Assembly: GCF_000761445.1 (NCBI RefSeq)
Contig: NZ_KN196470.1
Coordinates: 866,699-930,698, forward strand
DNA length: 64,000 bases
Direction: 5' to 3'
DNA from: Oleiagrimonas soli
GTDB taxonomy: Bacteria; Pseudomonadota; Gammaproteobacteria; Xanthomonadales; Rhodanobacteraceae
The translations under genes were made by a program, and so were the position numbers. The number at the start of each line of letters is the position of its first letter. The first letter of the stretch is position 1. This document shows positions 7,302 through 15,272 of this stretch, piece after piece. The notes beneath the pieces are model-generated. The model was not told where the DNA came from. It ran no database searches and saw nothing but the letters and a program-made list of their open reading frames with translations.

Positions 7302-8270
7302 ATGGAATACCGTCGCCTGGGCCGTACCGGCCTGAAACTTTCCGCGCTGTCCTACGGCGCCTGGGTCACGTTCGGTCGTCAGGTCGGCCGCAAGCAGGCG
7401 GTCGAACTGCTGGCGATGGCGCGCGACCACGGCGTCAACTTCTTCGACAACGCCGAAACCTACGCCGCCGGCGACGCCGAACGCGTGATGGGCAAGGCGC
7501 TGAAGGATCTGGACTGGCCGCGCGACAGCTACTGCGTGTCGAGCAAGGTCTACTTCGGTGCGGTCGAACACCCGGCGCCGACCCAGCGCGGCCTCTCGCG
7601 CAAGCACGTGCGCGAGGCCTGCGACCAGGCGCTGAAGCGCCTCAAGGTCGATTACCTGGACCTGTACTTCTGCCACCGCCCCGACGAGGACACGCCGGTC
7701 GAGGAAACCGTGTTCGCCATGGACACCCTGATCCGCCAGGGCAAGGTGCTGTACTGGGGTACGTCGGAGTGGCCGGCCGAGCGCATCCGCCAGGCGCACG
7801 AGATCGCCCGCGCGCACCACCTGCACGCGCCGAGCATGGAGCAGCCGCAGTACAACCTTCTGCATCGCGAGCGCGTCGAGGACGAATACGCGTCGCTGTA
7901 CAAGGACTTCGGCATGGGCACGACGATCTGGTCGCCGCTGGCGTCGGGTCTGCTGACCGGCAAATACCGCGATGGCGTGCCGGACGATTCGCGTCTGAAT
8001 CTGCCGGGTTACGAGTGGCTGCGCGAGGCGGTGATGGAAGATCCGCAGCGTCTGCAGAAGGCCAATGCCGTGGCCGATCTCGCGCAGGAGCTGGGCATGC
8101 CGCCGGCGCAGTTCGCGCTGGCCTGGTGCCTGAAGAACCCGCACGTCTCGACCGTGATGCTCGGGGCCAGCAAGCCCGCGCAACTGAAGGAAAACCTCGA
8201 AGCGATGGCGCTGGTCGAGCGTCTGGAGGCTTCCGTGATGCAGCGCGTGGAGGCGATCTTGCGAGGTTGA
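7302..8270 (+). CDS. Aldo/keto reductase, voltage-gated K+ channel beta-subunit-like group
   Basis: The 322-residue NADPH-dependent oxidoreductase has a TIM-barrel fold. The catalytic tetrad is visible: Asp and Tyr in FFDNAETYAAGDAE (near residue 50), Lys in SSKVYFGA (near 83) and His in LYFCHRPDEDTP (near 122). GTSEWPAERI and the late STVMLGASKPAQLKENL, which binds the cofactor, fit the AKR6-like/Kv-beta group. The gene stands alone between the Mn riboswitch and the Fur box, with a normal length. The substrate cannot be told from sequence; family members reduce aldehydes and ketones such as methylglyoxal. Confidence 0.9.
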   Translation: MEYRRLGRTGLKLSALSYGAWVTFGRQVGRKQAVELLAMARDHGVNFFDNAETYAAGDAERVMGKALKDLDWPRDSYCVSSKVYFGAVEHPAPTQRGLSRKHVREACDQALKRLKVDYLDLYFCHRPDEDTPVEETVFAMDTLIRQGKVLYWGTSEWPAERIRQAHEIARAHHLHAPSMEQPQYNLLHRERVEDEYASLYKDFGMGTTIWSPLASGLLTGKYRDGVPDDSRLNLPGYEWLREAVMEDPQRLQKANAVADLAQELGMPPAQFALAWCLKNPHVSTVMLGASKPAQLKENLEAMALVERLEASVMQRVEAILRG

Positions 8271-8292
8271 GGCACGATGGGCTTGACCATCA

Positions 8293-8311
8293 AATGAGAA
8301 TCGTTATCATT
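8293..8311 (+). promoter_or_regulatory. Fur box upstream of hemP
   Basis: AATGAGAATCGTTATCATT is a near-palindromic 19-mer close to the Fur consensus of interrupted GATAAT/ATTATC hexamers. It lies 29 bases upstream of the hemP start, where bound Fur-Fe would block transcription in iron-replete cells. The adjacent gene is a haem-uptake protein, which supports the call. Confidence 0.8.
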
Positions 8312-8339
8312 TGAGGCGAACGCTCAACGGAGAACGCCC

Positions 8340-8528
8340 GTGTTGTCGCACAAGCCCATTCAACCCTCGGCCACGCCACATGCGGTGCGCGCCGTGAAAA
8401 CCTCAGCCGTGCAGCGGGTGGCCAGCGGCCGCCTGCTCGACGGCGCACGCGAGCTGGTCATCGAGCATCACGGCAGCGAATACCACCTGCGCGTGACGCG
8501 AAACGACAAGTTGATCCTGACCAAGTAA
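8340..8528 (+). CDS. hemP: Hemin uptake protein HemP
   Basis: The 62-residue protein carries the HemP C-terminal core: SGRLLDGARELVIEHHGSEY followed by LRVTRNDKLILTK. HemP proteins are small factors encoded at the head of haem-uptake loci and needed for full expression of haem receptors in some bacteria. The start is a GTG at 8340 preceded by CGGAGAACG. An iron-responsive Fur box sits just upstream. No TonB-dependent haem receptor follows within this window; instead an unassigned gene comes next. Confidence 0.88.
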   Translation: MLSHKPIQPSATPHAVRAVKTSAVQRVASGRLLDGARELVIEHHGSEYHLRVTRNDKLILTK

Positions 8529-8639
8529 TCCAAGACGTCGCCCGTCGACCGACGACAGGCGACGCCGATACGTTCGCCGCCAGCCAGGCACCTCCCCATG
8601 CCGCGCCAGCCTGCGATTCATCCGCACGCCGGAGCGCGC

Positions 8640-9293
8640 ATGCCTGTCTTTGACGATCATGATTCCGCCGCCCGTGTCGGCTCCGACGCGCCATCGATGA
8701 TGGAGTCGAGCCATCCGCTGTTTCCATGCACGCGGCCGAGGCAGGGACGCATCGACTACGGGGCGCCCCTGGCGGCGCTGCCGAGTCTGGGTGCGGTGCT
8801 GTGCCATGTCGTCGAGCGGCCGAAGCGGGCGCCGACATCGTCACCGTGCCGGCTGTGGCCGACGCACCCCTGGCTGGCGGCGCTGCCGGGCACGCGGCGG
8901 GTGCAGGGTCGCGTGCATCTGGATAGCGACGGTCCCTGCGAATGGCTCGAATGTTCGGATGTCGACGGTGTTGCCTGGATGCGCATCGTGCTGCTGCCCG
9001 ACAGCGACTACTGCGCATGGGATCGCCTGCAGCGGCATCTATCCGAGACGGTCGCGCATGCCGAGCTGCGCGGATGCGCGCAGCGCGCGGCGTGGCTTCG
9101 GGGACTGCGCGGCGGTTCGCATGGACGGGTCGCGATCGTGCAGTTCCACCTGCACGTGTGGGCCGATCAGCTCTGGCTGGGCATGGACGATGCGCCGGTG
9201 TCCCGGCTCGGACGCGAGCGCGCGCTCGAACGCGCGCGGCAATGGCATCTGGGTGTCCCGCGTTCCTGCCGAAGCGAGCCCGACATGCGATGA
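8640..9293 (+). CDS. Unknown protein downstream of hemP
   Basis: The 217-residue protein starts at ATG 8640, with GGAG five bases upstream; an ATG at 8598 in the same frame has no such site. No family is recognised. It has no signal peptide or membrane segment. It is rich in Trp, His and Cys: WPTHPWLAALPG, CEWLECSDVDGVAW, and WDRLQRHLSETVAHAELRGC, and it ends in a basic tail. The middle part HGRVAIVQFHLHVWADQLWLG looks like a beta-strand core. Same-strand position 111 bases after hemP suggests joint iron regulation. A haem- or iron-related role is only an inference from position. Confidence 0.6.
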   Translation: MPVFDDHDSAARVGSDAPSMMESSHPLFPCTRPRQGRIDYGAPLAALPSLGAVLCHVVERPKRAPTSSPCRLWPTHPWLAALPGTRRVQGRVHLDSDGPCEWLECSDVDGVAWMRIVLLPDSDYCAWDRLQRHLSETVAHAELRGCAQRAAWLRGLRGGSHGRVAIVQFHLHVWADQLWLGMDDAPVSRLGRERALERARQWHLGVPRSCRSEPDMR

Positions 9294-9314
9294 GACCGCC
9301 CGAAGGCGGCCTCA
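9291..9314. terminator. Hairpin between convergent genes
   Basis: TGAGACCGCC (9291-9300) pairs with GGCGGCCTCA (9305-9314) around a CGAA tetraloop, with one A-C mismatch. It overlaps the stop codon of the gene at 8640-9293 and lies 12 bases past the stop of the leftward PDZ gene. There is no strong T tract, so it may act as a transcript end in either direction or only protect 3' ends. Confidence 0.5.
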
Positions 9315-9326
9315 TCGCGGGGACGA

Positions 9327-10397
9327 TCAGTCATCCGACGGCACGGGCGGTGCCGGAGGCACCGGCGGCGGGGACGGCATGGTGCTCGGCGGCGGTGCTG
9401 GCGGAACCGGCGGCGCCTTCGGCGGCACCGGCGGTGCGGGCGGCAGCGGCGGCAGAATGGCGTCGATCGACGGCGCCTTCATGCTCACGTCGACCATGCG
9501 GTTGTGACGACGCACCGCGAGCTTCAGCAAGCTGTCGCCCTTGTGCTCGTGCACGGCGCGCATCACGTCCTCGGGATCGTCGATGTCGCGACCGTCGACG
9601 CGAGTGATGACGTCGCCGGCCTTCAGTCCGGGGTAGCGGTCGGCGTCGGTCGACAGCACCAGCGCACCCTTCTCGGTGCCGAAGTAGCGGCCGAGGTCCT
9701 TGTTCATCGAGGTCAGGTTCAGGCCCCAGAACGGCGTGCCGAAGAACATCATGCGGTGCGTGCGCAGCTTGCCGATCTTGTCGCGGGCGTTGACGATGAT
9801 GCGCTCGACGTCGACGTTGCCCGGTCCCTTGTCGTGCCAGCGCATGTCGTTCATGGCCAGCGCGCGCTGCCAGTCCGGACCGTCGTGACGCTGCGCGGTG
9901 ACATGCACGGTGCGGGTGCGGCCGTCGCGATCCAGCTTCAGCGTGACCTTCTGGCCGATCTTCAGGTCCTGCAGCATGGCGGTGTGCGAGGCGTCGACCA
10001 CTGCGCCGTTCGAGGTGGCCGTCGGTTTGCCGTCGACGGCGACGATCAGGTCGCCGGCCTTCACGCCGGCTTTCTCGGCCGACGAACCCGGCGTGACCGC
10101 CGCGATCTTCAGGCCCTTGGCCGTGGGCATCATCACCAGACCCAGCATGCCGCGGTCGGGATCGGCCATGAAGCGGTAGGCGAAGACCTTGGGATCGTCG
10201 TCGGCGTGCATGCGCACGGCCAGCTTGCCCATGCGCTCGCCGAGTTCGTTCATCTGCGACTGCAGCTGGCGGAATTCGGCCTGCAGCTGGGCCTGGTCGC
10301 TGGCGTCGGCGACGGGTGCCTTGGCCGGCGGCGGCGCGGCCTGGACCGCGAACGCGGCCAGCGCCAGCGTGGCGGAGCAGAGGATGCGTCGGTACAT
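9327..10397 (-). CDS. Secreted double-PDZ protein with proline-rich tail
   Basis: The 356-residue protein begins with a signal peptide (MYRRILCSATLALAAFAVQA, residues 1-20). A short heptad-like helix follows (QLQAEFRQLQSQMNELGERM, about 37-56), then a PDZ domain (about 70-165, LGLVMMPTAKGLKIAAVTPG and AGVKAGDLIVAVDG). After a linker comes a second PDZ domain (about 235-320, with GLKAGDVITRVDGRDIDDPE), and a final stretch of roughly 35 residues is made mostly of Pro-Pro-Ala/Val repeats. No trypsin-like protease domain is present, unlike DegP/DegS. It follows a sigma factor and anti-sigma factor in one leftward operon. It may be a periplasmic scaffold in an envelope-stress response; that role is inferred. 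Confidence 0.8.
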   Translation of the reverse strand: MYRRILCSATLALAAFAVQAAPPPAKAPVADASDQAQLQAEFRQLQSQMNELGERMGKLAVRMHADDDPKVFAYRFMADPDRGMLGLVMMPTAKGLKIAAVTPGSSAEKAGVKAGDLIVAVDGKPTATSNGAVVDASHTAMLQDLKIGQKVTLKLDRDGRTRTVHVTAQRHDGPDWQRALAMNDMRWHDKGPGNVDVERIIVNARDKIGKLRTHRMMFFGTPFWGLNLTSMNKDLGRYFGTEKGALVLSTDADRYPGLKAGDVITRVDGRDIDDPEDVMRAVHEHKGDSLLKLAVRRHNRMVDVSMKAPSIDAILPPLPPAPPVPPKAPPVPPAPPPSTMPSPPPVPPAPPVPSDD

Positions 10398-10414
10398 GAG
10401 GTGTCTCCTCGGGT

Positions 10415-11047
10415 TCACAGTTGAAGGGCGGCGCCGCGGCTTTCGGCCATGGCGTGTTGATCGGAAACCGGCGACTGGCTGACGCGCAGCATTGCCAGGT
10501 CCTGCAGCAGGTTCACGCGCTGCTGCCACAGCGTCTTGCGCGCGGCGGCGTCGCTGGGTGCGGACAGCTGCAGGTCGACCAGACCGATGCGGTCCTGCAG
10601 ATCGACGGCGCGTGCCAGCGCGGGACCTTGCAGCGGCGCTCCGCCGGCGCGCAGTTCCGACAGCCACTGCTCCATGCGCATGGAGCGACTCTGCAGCGCA
10701 GCCAGCGTCGCCGGCGCGGTTTGGGTGGTGGACGTCGCGTGACGGATCGCGGGCGTGGATGTCTGTACGGTATGTAGCGTCGTCGGCTGCGTGGCGGTTT
10801 GCGTGCCAGGCGGGGTGGCATCTTGGTCAAGCAGTGTCGGCAGCCCCAGCGCCAACAGCAGGCTGGCGGCCGCGGCGAGCGGAAGCATGCGGCGCAGGCG
10901 CTGACGCGTGCGGCGACGCGCAACGGCGCGCGCCTGGATCGTGGCCCAGGTGCCTGCCTGCGGCGAATGCTCGGGCAGACGCGACAGCGCCTGGCGCAGG
11001 CCGTCCGGATCGTGATGGGCGTCGGGATGGGGAGGGAACATGTTCAT
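10415..11047 (-). CDS. Probable membrane-bound anti-sigma factor
   Basis: The 210-residue protein has a cytoplasmic N-terminus of about 70 residues, with DPDGLRQALSRLPEHSPQAG near residue 13. A basic patch (ARRRTRQRLRR) comes before one hydrophobic helix (MLPLAAAASLLLALGLPTLL, about 62-81). A Thr/Gln/Pro-rich linker and a C-terminal helical region (LARAVDLQDRIGLVDLQL, WQQRVNLLQDLAMLR) follow. Its ATG overlaps the sigma-factor stop by four bases (ATGA), the usual coupling of sigma and anti-sigma pairs. No zinc anti-sigma HxxxCxxC motif is seen. The function is inferred from topology and position. Confidence 0.7.
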   Translation of the reverse strand: MNMFPPHPDAHHDPDGLRQALSRLPEHSPQAGTWATIQARAVARRRTRQRLRRMLPLAAAASLLLALGLPTLLDQDATPPGTQTATQPTTLHTVQTSTPAIRHATSTTQTAPATLAALQSRSMRMEQWLSELRAGGAPLQGPALARAVDLQDRIGLVDLQLSAPSDAAARKTLWQQRVNLLQDLAMLRVSQSPVSDQHAMAESRGAALQL

Positions 11048-11634
11048 GATGCATTGCCTGCGGCGTGGATCAGGCAGGGCGCGAAGCCCGGTTCGAGGTG
11101 CAGCAGTTCGCGCAGGCGTTGCGTGCCGCGCGCGACCTGCGACTTGGAAAAACTCACGGTGCGTCCGAATTGCTCGGCGATCTCGACGTGCGTGTAGCCT
11201 TCGACGTGGTACAGCCACAGCACCGCGCGCGCGGTATCCGGCAGCTCGGCCAGGGCGCGTTCGAGATTCTGTGCGTCGGCGTGCTGCCACGGACCGGGCG
11301 CGTGATCGGCGAACGCGTCCTCGTCGAACGGCGCATCGTCGAAGCGTCCACGCTTGCGCAGCAGCATCAGCGCCTCGTTGACGACCAGCCGGCGCAGCCA
11401 GCCCCAGAACGGCGCGTCGCCGCGGAACTGCTGCACGCGCTCGAAGGCCTTGAGCATGGCGTCCTGCAGCACTTCCTGCGCGCTCTCGCGCTGACCGGTC
11501 AGGCGCAGCGCCAGCGTGAAGGCGGGGCGCTCGAAGCGGCGATAAATCTGCTCGAAGGCATCCAGATCGCCGGCGCGGAAGCGGGCGACGAGGCTGTCGG
11601 GCAGGTCTTGCCGGAATGTCGAATTCGGGTTCAC
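11044..11634 (-). CDS. ECF RNA polymerase sigma factor
   Basis: The 196-residue sigma-70-family protein consists of region 2 (residues about 10-85, DLDAFEQIYRRFERPAFTLA and FWGWLRRLVVNEALMLLRK) and region 4 (about 125-180, LPDTARAVLWLYHVEGYTH and VEIAEQFGRTVSFSKSQVAR). Regions 1.1 and 3 are missing, as in ECF factors. It starts at a GTG (11634). It is followed by a membrane anti-sigma factor and a secreted PDZ protein, a set-up expected for an envelope-stress module. It is transcribed away from the permease array, and the two share an intergenic region of about 225 bases. Confidence 0.88.
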   Translation of the reverse strand: MNPNSTFRQDLPDSLVARFRAGDLDAFEQIYRRFERPAFTLALRLTGQRESAQEVLQDAMLKAFERVQQFRGDAPFWGWLRRLVVNEALMLLRKRGRFDDAPFDEDAFADHAPGPWQHADAQNLERALAELPDTARAVLWLYHVEGYTHVEIAEQFGRTVSFSKSQVARGTQRLRELLHLEPGFAPCLIHAAGNAS

Positions 11635-11705
11635 GTCTACATGATGCGCCAGATGCGAAAAGGGTCGCAGCGGTCATGCGTCATGGCCGGCGGTGCTCGC
11701 CCGCG

Positions 11706-11730
11706 GTGTCCGGGAAGTGTCCGCGGACAC
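11706..11730 (+). promoter_or_regulatory. Candidate upstream activator site for the sigma-54 promoter
   Basis: A perfect 14-base palindrome GTGTCCGCGGACAC (11717-11730) is preceded four bases away by an extra half-site GTGTCCG (11706-11712). It lies 70-95 bases upstream of the -24 element at 11798, inside the range where NtrC-type activators bind. The activator encoded at 33484 has a Fis-like C-terminal HTH, which usually recognises inverted repeats. A variant, GTCCGCGGGAC (33364-33374), lies upstream of the activator gene's own promoter. Binding is inferred. Confidence 0.5.
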
Positions 11731-11797
11731 ATGTTTCGCATGGGTCGGTTTGATTGCTTTTCGTTCATAAACAGCCATTTATGTGTTTGTCCGGGGA

Positions 11798-11814
11798 TTG
11801 GCACGGGGCTTGCT
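11798..11814 (+). promoter_or_regulatory. Sigma-54 promoter of the permease array
   Basis: TTGGCACGGGGCTTGCT matches the RpoN consensus YTGGCACG-N4-TTGCW at every defined position, with the GG of -24 at 11800-11801 and the GC of -12 at 11812-11813. The predicted start of transcription is near 11824, about 36 bases ahead of the adaptor-gene ATG. Such promoters need an NtrC-type activator, and one is encoded at the other end of the cluster. Confidence 0.87.
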
Positions 11815-11859
11815 GAGTATTACGGCAAACGCGCTCTATACGCGCCGGGGATTAACTAC

Positions 11860-13128
11860 ATGATTCGAGATACATCCGCGCAGGATCGTCTGGTCGAGGT
11901 CCACCCCAAACGCCGCCGAATGGTTCTGGCTGCCATCGCAATCGCCGCCGTGGTGGTGATCGCGCTGCTGGTGCCGGGCATCAAGCACATGCTTTCGGCG
12001 TCGAGTTCGGTGAGCGCTTCGCGGCTGTCCTTCGCCACGGTCAAGCGCGGCCCGTTCGTCAATGACATCGCGGCCGATGGCCGCGTCGTCGCCGCGGTGC
12101 GTCCGACGCTGTACGCCAATTCGCCCGGCATGGTGGCGCTGAAAGTGCACGCCGGCGACACGGTGAAGCAGGGGCAGGTGCTGGCGGTGATCGACAGCCC
12201 CGAACTGAAGAACAAGCTGGCGCAGGAAGAGTCCAACCTCGACGCCATGGAAGTGGACTACCAGCGCGCCAAGATCGACGCGCGCAAGCAGCGCGGTCAG
12301 CTGGAACAGGCGGTCGAGACGGCGAAGATCGACGTACAGAGCGCCAACCGCGACTACGGCCGTTACGCGCAGGCATTCAAGAATGGTGCCTTCACGCAAT
12401 CGGACGTCGACCATGCGAAGGATGCGCTGGAGAAGGCGCAGATCAAGCTCAAGCATGCGCAGAGCGATCTCGACCTCAACCGCGACAGCCTCGGTTTCGA
12501 CGTCAAGGCGAAGAAGCTCGCGCATGAGCGTCAGGCGCTGCTGGTGCAGGACCTGGAACGTCAGGTCGACGAACTCAACGTGCGTTCGCCGGTGAACGGC
12601 CAGATCGGTCAGCTGTTCGTGGCGCCGCGCGCCACCGTGGCCAAGGATGCCCAGTTGCTCAGCGTCATCGACCTGTCCGCGCTCGAGGTCGAGGTCAAGG
12701 TGCCGGAGAGCTTCGCCCGCGATCTCGGCGTCGGCATGCCGGCGCGCATCAGCGGCAACGGCAGTTCCTGGAACGGTCAGGTCAGCGCGATCTCGCCCGA
12801 GGTCGTCAACGGCGAGGTGGCCGCGCGCGTGCGCTTCGAGGGCGCCAAGCCCGAGCATCTGCGCCAGAACCAGCGGCTGTCGGTGCGCATCGTGCTGGAC
12901 AAGCGCGACAACGTGCTGACCGTGGCGCGCGGTTCCTTCGTCGACGAATCCGGCGGCCGCTACGCCTACGTCGTGCATGACGGCATCGCGGTGAAGACGC
13001 CGATCCGCGTCGGCGCCAGTTCGATCGACAAGGTCGAAATCCTGCAAGGCCTGAAGGTCGGCGACAAGGTCGTGATCTCGGGCACCGACAACTTCAACAA
13101 CGCCGCGCGCGTGGCGATCAGCGACTGA
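11860..13128 (+). CDS. Periplasmic adaptor (membrane fusion protein) of a MacA/HlyD-like ABC efflux system
   Basis: The 422-residue protein has a cytoplasmic N-terminus, a single hydrophobic anchor (MVLAAIAIAAVVVIALLVPG, about 21-41) and then the adaptor body. The body starts with a beta-strand and lipoyl half-motif (GMVALKVHAGDTVKQGQVLA, about 88-107). A long alpha-helical hairpin follows (about 115-235, rich in Lys, Gln, Glu and Leu). The second lipoyl half (VRSPVNGQIGQLFVAPRATV, near 245) and beta-barrel and membrane-proximal domains complete it. It would link the inner-membrane permeases to an outer-membrane channel, which is not encoded here. It is the first gene after the sigma-54 promoter. 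It is the only adaptor in the cluster, so all fourteen permeases presumably share it. Confidence 0.88.
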   Translation: MIRDTSAQDRLVEVHPKRRRMVLAAIAIAAVVVIALLVPGIKHMLSASSSVSASRLSFATVKRGPFVNDIAADGRVVAAVRPTLYANSPGMVALKVHAGDTVKQGQVLAVIDSPELKNKLAQEESNLDAMEVDYQRAKIDARKQRGQLEQAVETAKIDVQSANRDYGRYAQAFKNGAFTQSDVDHAKDALEKAQIKLKHAQSDLDLNRDSLGFDVKAKKLAHERQALLVQDLERQVDELNVRSPVNGQIGQLFVAPRATVAKDAQLLSVIDLSALEVEVKVPESFARDLGVGMPARISGNGSSWNGQVSAISPEVVNGEVAARVRFEGAKPEHLRQNQRLSVRIVLDKRDNVLTVARGSFVDESGGRYAYVVHDGIAVKTPIRVGASSIDKVEILQGLKVGDKVVISGTDNFNNAARVAISD

Positions 13129-13187
13129 TTCCGGCGTCCCGCGCGCGCGGGGACGTGACACCACTACCACCGAAGGATGCATCCACC

Positions 13188-13901
13188 ATGCTGAAGATGA
13201 CCCACCTGTCCAAGGTCTATCGCACCGAAGTCGTGGAGACCTACGCGCTTCGCGATTTCAACATCGACGTGAAGGAAGGCGAGTTCGTCGCCGTCACCGG
13301 TCCGTCCGGTTCCGGCAAGACCACCTTCCTGACCATCGCCGGTCTGCTGGAGACCTTCACGGGCGGCGAATACCTGCTCGACGGCGTCGACGTCAGCGGC
13401 CTCAACGACAACGCCCGCTCGAAGATCCGCAACGAGAAGATCGGCTTCATCTTCCAGGCCTTCAACCTGATTCCCGATCTCAACGTGTTCGACAACGTGG
13501 AAGTGCCGCTGCGCTACCGCGGCATGAAGGCGGCCGAGCGCAAGCAGCGCATCATGGACGCGCTGGAGCGCGTGGGCCTCGCTTCGCGACTGAAGCACTA
13601 TCCGGCCGAGCTGTCCGGCGGCCAGCAGCAGCGTGTCGCCATCGCCCGAGCCCTGGCCGGCAGTCCGCGTCTGCTGCTCGCCGACGAACCGACCGGCAAC
13701 CTGGACACGCAGATGGCACGCGGCGTGATGGAGCTGCTCGAAGACATCCATCGCGAAGGCGCCACCATCGTCATGGTCACCCACGATCCGGAGCTGGCGG
13801 CGCGCGCGCAGCGCAACGTGCACATCATCGACGGCCAGGAAGTGGATATCGCCGAGGATCCGCGCTTCCACGCCGAACACGCCGCGTCTTCGCACGTCTG
13901 A
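13188..13901 (+). CDS. ABC transporter ATPase, MacB/LolD type
   Basis: The 237-residue nucleotide-binding subunit carries all catalytic motifs: Walker A GPSGSGKTT (near residue 42), the Q-loop in IGFIFQAFNLIP, the signature LSGGQQQRVAIARAL (near 145), Walker B LLLADEPTGNLD (near 165) and the switch histidine in VMVTHDPELA (near 200). This is the stand-alone form typical of MacB- and LolD-like exporters. ATG 13188 is used because it begins MLKMTHLSKVYR, the expected N-terminus. It is the only ATPase gene in the cluster. Either it energises every permease pair downstream or other ATPases in the genome contribute. Confidence 0.95.
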   Translation: MLKMTHLSKVYRTEVVETYALRDFNIDVKEGEFVAVTGPSGSGKTTFLTIAGLLETFTGGEYLLDGVDVSGLNDNARSKIRNEKIGFIFQAFNLIPDLNVFDNVEVPLRYRGMKAAERKQRIMDALERVGLASRLKHYPAELSGGQQQRVAIARALAGSPRLLLADEPTGNLDTQMARGVMELLEDIHREGATIVMVTHDPELAARAQRNVHIIDGQEVDIAEDPRFHAEHAASSHV

Positions 13902-13942
13902 CCCGGACCCGGTTGCCGTCCTCTCCCCACTGGACTCATGCG

Positions 13943-15256
13943 ATGCTTGCCTACTACCTGAGACTGGGACTGCGCAGTCTGCGCCGCAACCCGATGCTGA
14001 CCTCGCTGATGGTGCTGGCGATCGGCTTCGGCGTGGCGGCGTCAATGACCACGTACGCGGTGTTCCGCGCGGTGTCGGGCAATCCCATTCCGGACAAGTC
14101 CGCGCAGTTGTACAAGCCGCTGATCGACAACTGGGGACACGCGAACGGGCGCACCAGTGACGATCCTCCGAATGCCATGGACTACACCGATGCCGCGGCC
14201 CTGATGAAGGACGGCAAGGGCGTGATGCAGACGGTGTCGTACCCGCTGGGTCTTTCGGTGATCCCTGCCGATCCGAAAGCCAAGCCGTTCCGCGTGTACG
14301 GATACGCGACCTATGCCGACTTCTTCCCGATGTTCGGGGTGCCGTTCAAGTATGGCGGGGCCTGGCCGGCCGACGACGATGCCCGGCACGCGCCGGTCGC
14401 GGTGATCGGAGAGAAGATCAATCAGCGTCTGTTCGGCGGCGCCAACAGCGTGGGTCGAAGCATCGACATCGAGGGCAACCGCTACCGGATCGCGGGCGTC
14501 ACGCGCGCATGGAACCCGCAGCCGCGCTTCTACGACGTGAACAACACGGGCGGCTTCGCGGCCGATCCGCCCGAAGTGTGGATTCCCTTCACGCGTGCGG
14601 TGGATCTGCAGATTCCCACGTGGGGCAACAACAACTGCAACGGCCGCGTCGCGCCGGGCTGGGATGGCTGGCTGCACTCGGAATGCATCTGGCTGTCGTA
14701 CTGGGTCGAGCTTCCCGATGCGGCTGCGGCGGCGCGCTACAAAAACTACCTGCATGCCTACGCCGCGCAGCAGCAGCAGGCCGGGCGGTTCGACTGGGCT
14801 CCCAACGTGCGCCTGTACAACGTGACGCAGTGGCTCGCGGACCAGCACGTGGTGCCGCAGGAGTCGCAGGTGTCGCTGCTGGTCGCCATGGGCTTCCTGG
14901 TGGTGTGCCTGGTCAACACCATCGGATTGCTGCTGGCCAAGTTCATGCGTCGGGCGCCGGAAATCGGCGTGCGTCGGGCGTTGGGTGCTTCGCGCGGCGA
15001 AGTCTATCGCCAGTTTCTGGCCGAGGCGGCCATGGTCGGTGTCGCCGGCGGCGTGCTCGGTCTGTTGCTGACGGCGGGCGGCGTGCTCGGAATCGGCATG
15101 GTGTTCGATCCGGACATCGCCAGACTGGCGCGGGTGGACGTGTCCCTGATTGCGCTGACGCTGCTGGTGGCGGTGGTCGCCACGGTGCTGGCCGCGTTCT
15201 ATCCCACTTGGCGCGCCGCGCGGGTGCAGCCCGCCTGGCAGCTGAAATCCAACTGA
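13943..15256 (+). CDS. MacB/FtsX-type ABC permease, long type (pair 1, odd member)
   Basis: The 437-residue permease has the MacB topology: TM1 near residues 20-42 (after MLAYYLRLGLRSLRRNPMLT), a periplasmic domain of about 250 residues, and three C-terminal helices in the FtsX domain (VSLLVAMGFLVVCLVNTIGL onward). It has no fused ATPase domain. A periplasmic cysteine pair lies at residues 232 and 248 just before WLSYWVEL. After TM2 the RRAPEIGVRRALGASR coupling segment contacts the ATPase. It ends in PAWQLKSN. It lies 42 bases after the ATPase gene, and the partner permease follows after 16 bases. Confidence 0.9.
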   Translation: MLAYYLRLGLRSLRRNPMLTSLMVLAIGFGVAASMTTYAVFRAVSGNPIPDKSAQLYKPLIDNWGHANGRTSDDPPNAMDYTDAAALMKDGKGVMQTVSYPLGLSVIPADPKAKPFRVYGYATYADFFPMFGVPFKYGGAWPADDDARHAPVAVIGEKINQRLFGGANSVGRSIDIEGNRYRIAGVTRAWNPQPRFYDVNNTGGFAADPPEVWIPFTRAVDLQIPTWGNNNCNGRVAPGWDGWLHSECIWLSYWVELPDAAAAARYKNYLHAYAAQQQQAGRFDWAPNVRLYNVTQWLADQHVVPQESQVSLLVAMGFLVVCLVNTIGLLLAKFMRRAPEIGVRRALGASRGEVYRQFLAEAAMVGVAGGVLGLLLTAGGVLGIGMVFDPDIARLARVDVSLIALTLLVAVVATVLAAFYPTWRAARVQPAWQLKSN

Positions 15257-15272
15257 TCGGGGAGACGCGACC

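Noticed and set aside
9361-9470. A CRISPR-like or minisatellite repeat in the GGCGGC-rich stretch
   Set aside because: The repetition is the Pro-Pro-Ala/Val codon pattern of the PDZ protein's C-terminal tail read from the other strand, with no spacer structure.
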